DNA of 64,000 nt from Cognatiluteimonas lumbrici (lineage in GTDB: Bacteria; Pseudomonadota; Gammaproteobacteria; Xanthomonadales; Xanthomonadaceae): contig NZ_ML636798.1 in the NCBI RefSeq assembly GCF_006476065.1, forward strand, positions 414,816 through 478,815, in the 5' to 3' direction. Under the pieces are notes generated by a model that made no database searches, was not told where the DNA came from, and saw only the letters and a list, made by a program, of their open reading frames with translations. The translations under genes and the position numbers were made by a program. Below, piece after piece: positions 63,860 through 64,000 of the stretch (position 1 is the first letter of the stretch; each line of letters starts with the position of its first letter).

Positions 63860-64000
63860 GATCCGGAGCGGGACCCGGCCGGCGTCGCGGCCGTCGGCGA
63901 TCGCGAGCACGTCCGGGCCGCTGCGCCGGAACACCAGGTCGATGCGGTGCTCACCGACCTCCAGGTCGCGCAGCACCAGCCGGTCGACGCCGGCCGGCAG
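63854..64000 (-). CDS. C-terminal end of a probable glycosidase (5' part outside window)
   Basis: Only the last 48 codons are visible: LPAGVDRLVLRDLEVGEHRI then DLVFRRSGPDVLAIADGRDAG and VPLRIL. The pattern 'L-x-L-R-x-L-x-V-G-x-x-R-I-D-L-x-F-R-R' resembles the final beta-sandwich of amylo-alpha-1,6-glucosidase-type glycogen debranching enzymes, but this is weak evidence. The TAG stop lies in a REP element. Confidence 0.45.
   Translation of the reverse strand: MPAGVDRLVLRDLEVGEHRIDLVFRRSGPDVLAIADGRDAGRVPLRIL

Overview
The window is about 70% G+C and almost fully packed with genes. It looks like chromosomal DNA of a free-living gammaproteobacterium of the Xanthomonadaceae/Lysobacteraceae type (Lysobacter or Luteimonas-like). 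I infer this from the gene set (UbiH/UbiM-type hydroxylase, DUF3391-type HD-GYP protein, lexA-imuA-imuB-dnaE2 cassette, many secreted peptidases and serine hydrolases, lysine/alanine-rich basic proteins) and from GTAGGAGCGGCG-type REP elements. I see no tRNA, rRNA, CRISPR array, prophage or insertion sequence. No gene-free stretch is longer than about 210 bases; the largest is the cold-shock gene leader.

Layout. 1-6.2 kb: a partial serine hydrolase, a DUF6522-like gene, an SRPBCC/ArsR pair, a DUF4189-MORN gene broken by an in-frame amber codon, a YjdM/PhnA zinc-ribbon gene, a UbiH-family hydroxylase and an M14 peptidase. 6.2-13.8 kb: a GST, a DipZ-like thiol-redox protein, a DUF2388-DUF4105 operon, a 3'-truncated YciI gene, a periplasmic peroxiredoxin and an M28 peptidase. 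13.9-20.7 kb: small zinc/cysteine proteins, two lipoproteins, a split lipoate ligase (lplA/lplB), a diguanylate cyclase, a TRIC channel, an HD phosphohydrolase and an Arg-rich repeat protein. 20.9-29.9 kb: an M1 peptidase, a methyltransferase, a class C serine hydrolase, a BaiN/YhiN flavoprotein, DeaD helicase and SelO. 29.9-41.2 kb: lipoproteins, Uup, AlkB, a second M14 peptidase and GST, a POT transporter, a rhomboid protease, a histone-like protein and a cold-shock protein. 41.2-54.9 kb: Cfa, then ku-ligD (NHEJ), Dcp, a CBS protein and the SOS mutagenesis cassette lexA-imuA-imuB-dnaE2 on the minus strand. 55-64 kb: ferredoxin-NADP reductase, a UbiB-like kinase, a NYN protein, NAD kinase, an HD-GYP/EAL c-di-GMP pair, a 5'-nucleotidase and the 3' end of a likely glycosidase.

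How the genes work together. DNA damage tolerance dominates the right half: AlkB, Ku-LigD, LexA-ImuAB-DnaE2. Envelope proteolysis and redox functions (M1, M3, M14 twice, M28, rhomboid, DipZ, peroxiredoxin) are scattered throughout. Cyclic-di-GMP turnover is represented by one intact cyclase with an I-site, one intact-looking EAL domain fused to a dead GGDEF domain, and one HD-GYP protein whose metal-binding His is replaced by Ser.

The less expected signals are regulatory and structural. Three FNR/ANR-like palindromes precede genes, and at two of them the start codon lies where transcription should begin. A -10-like hexamer sits 5-9 nt (most often 6) before many start codons, suggesting widespread leaderless transcripts. 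A MITE-like inverted repeat family (CCACAGAT arms) occurs at three gene ends and appears to supply one start codon. An inverted REP pair supplies the TAG stop codons of both convergent genes that flank it.
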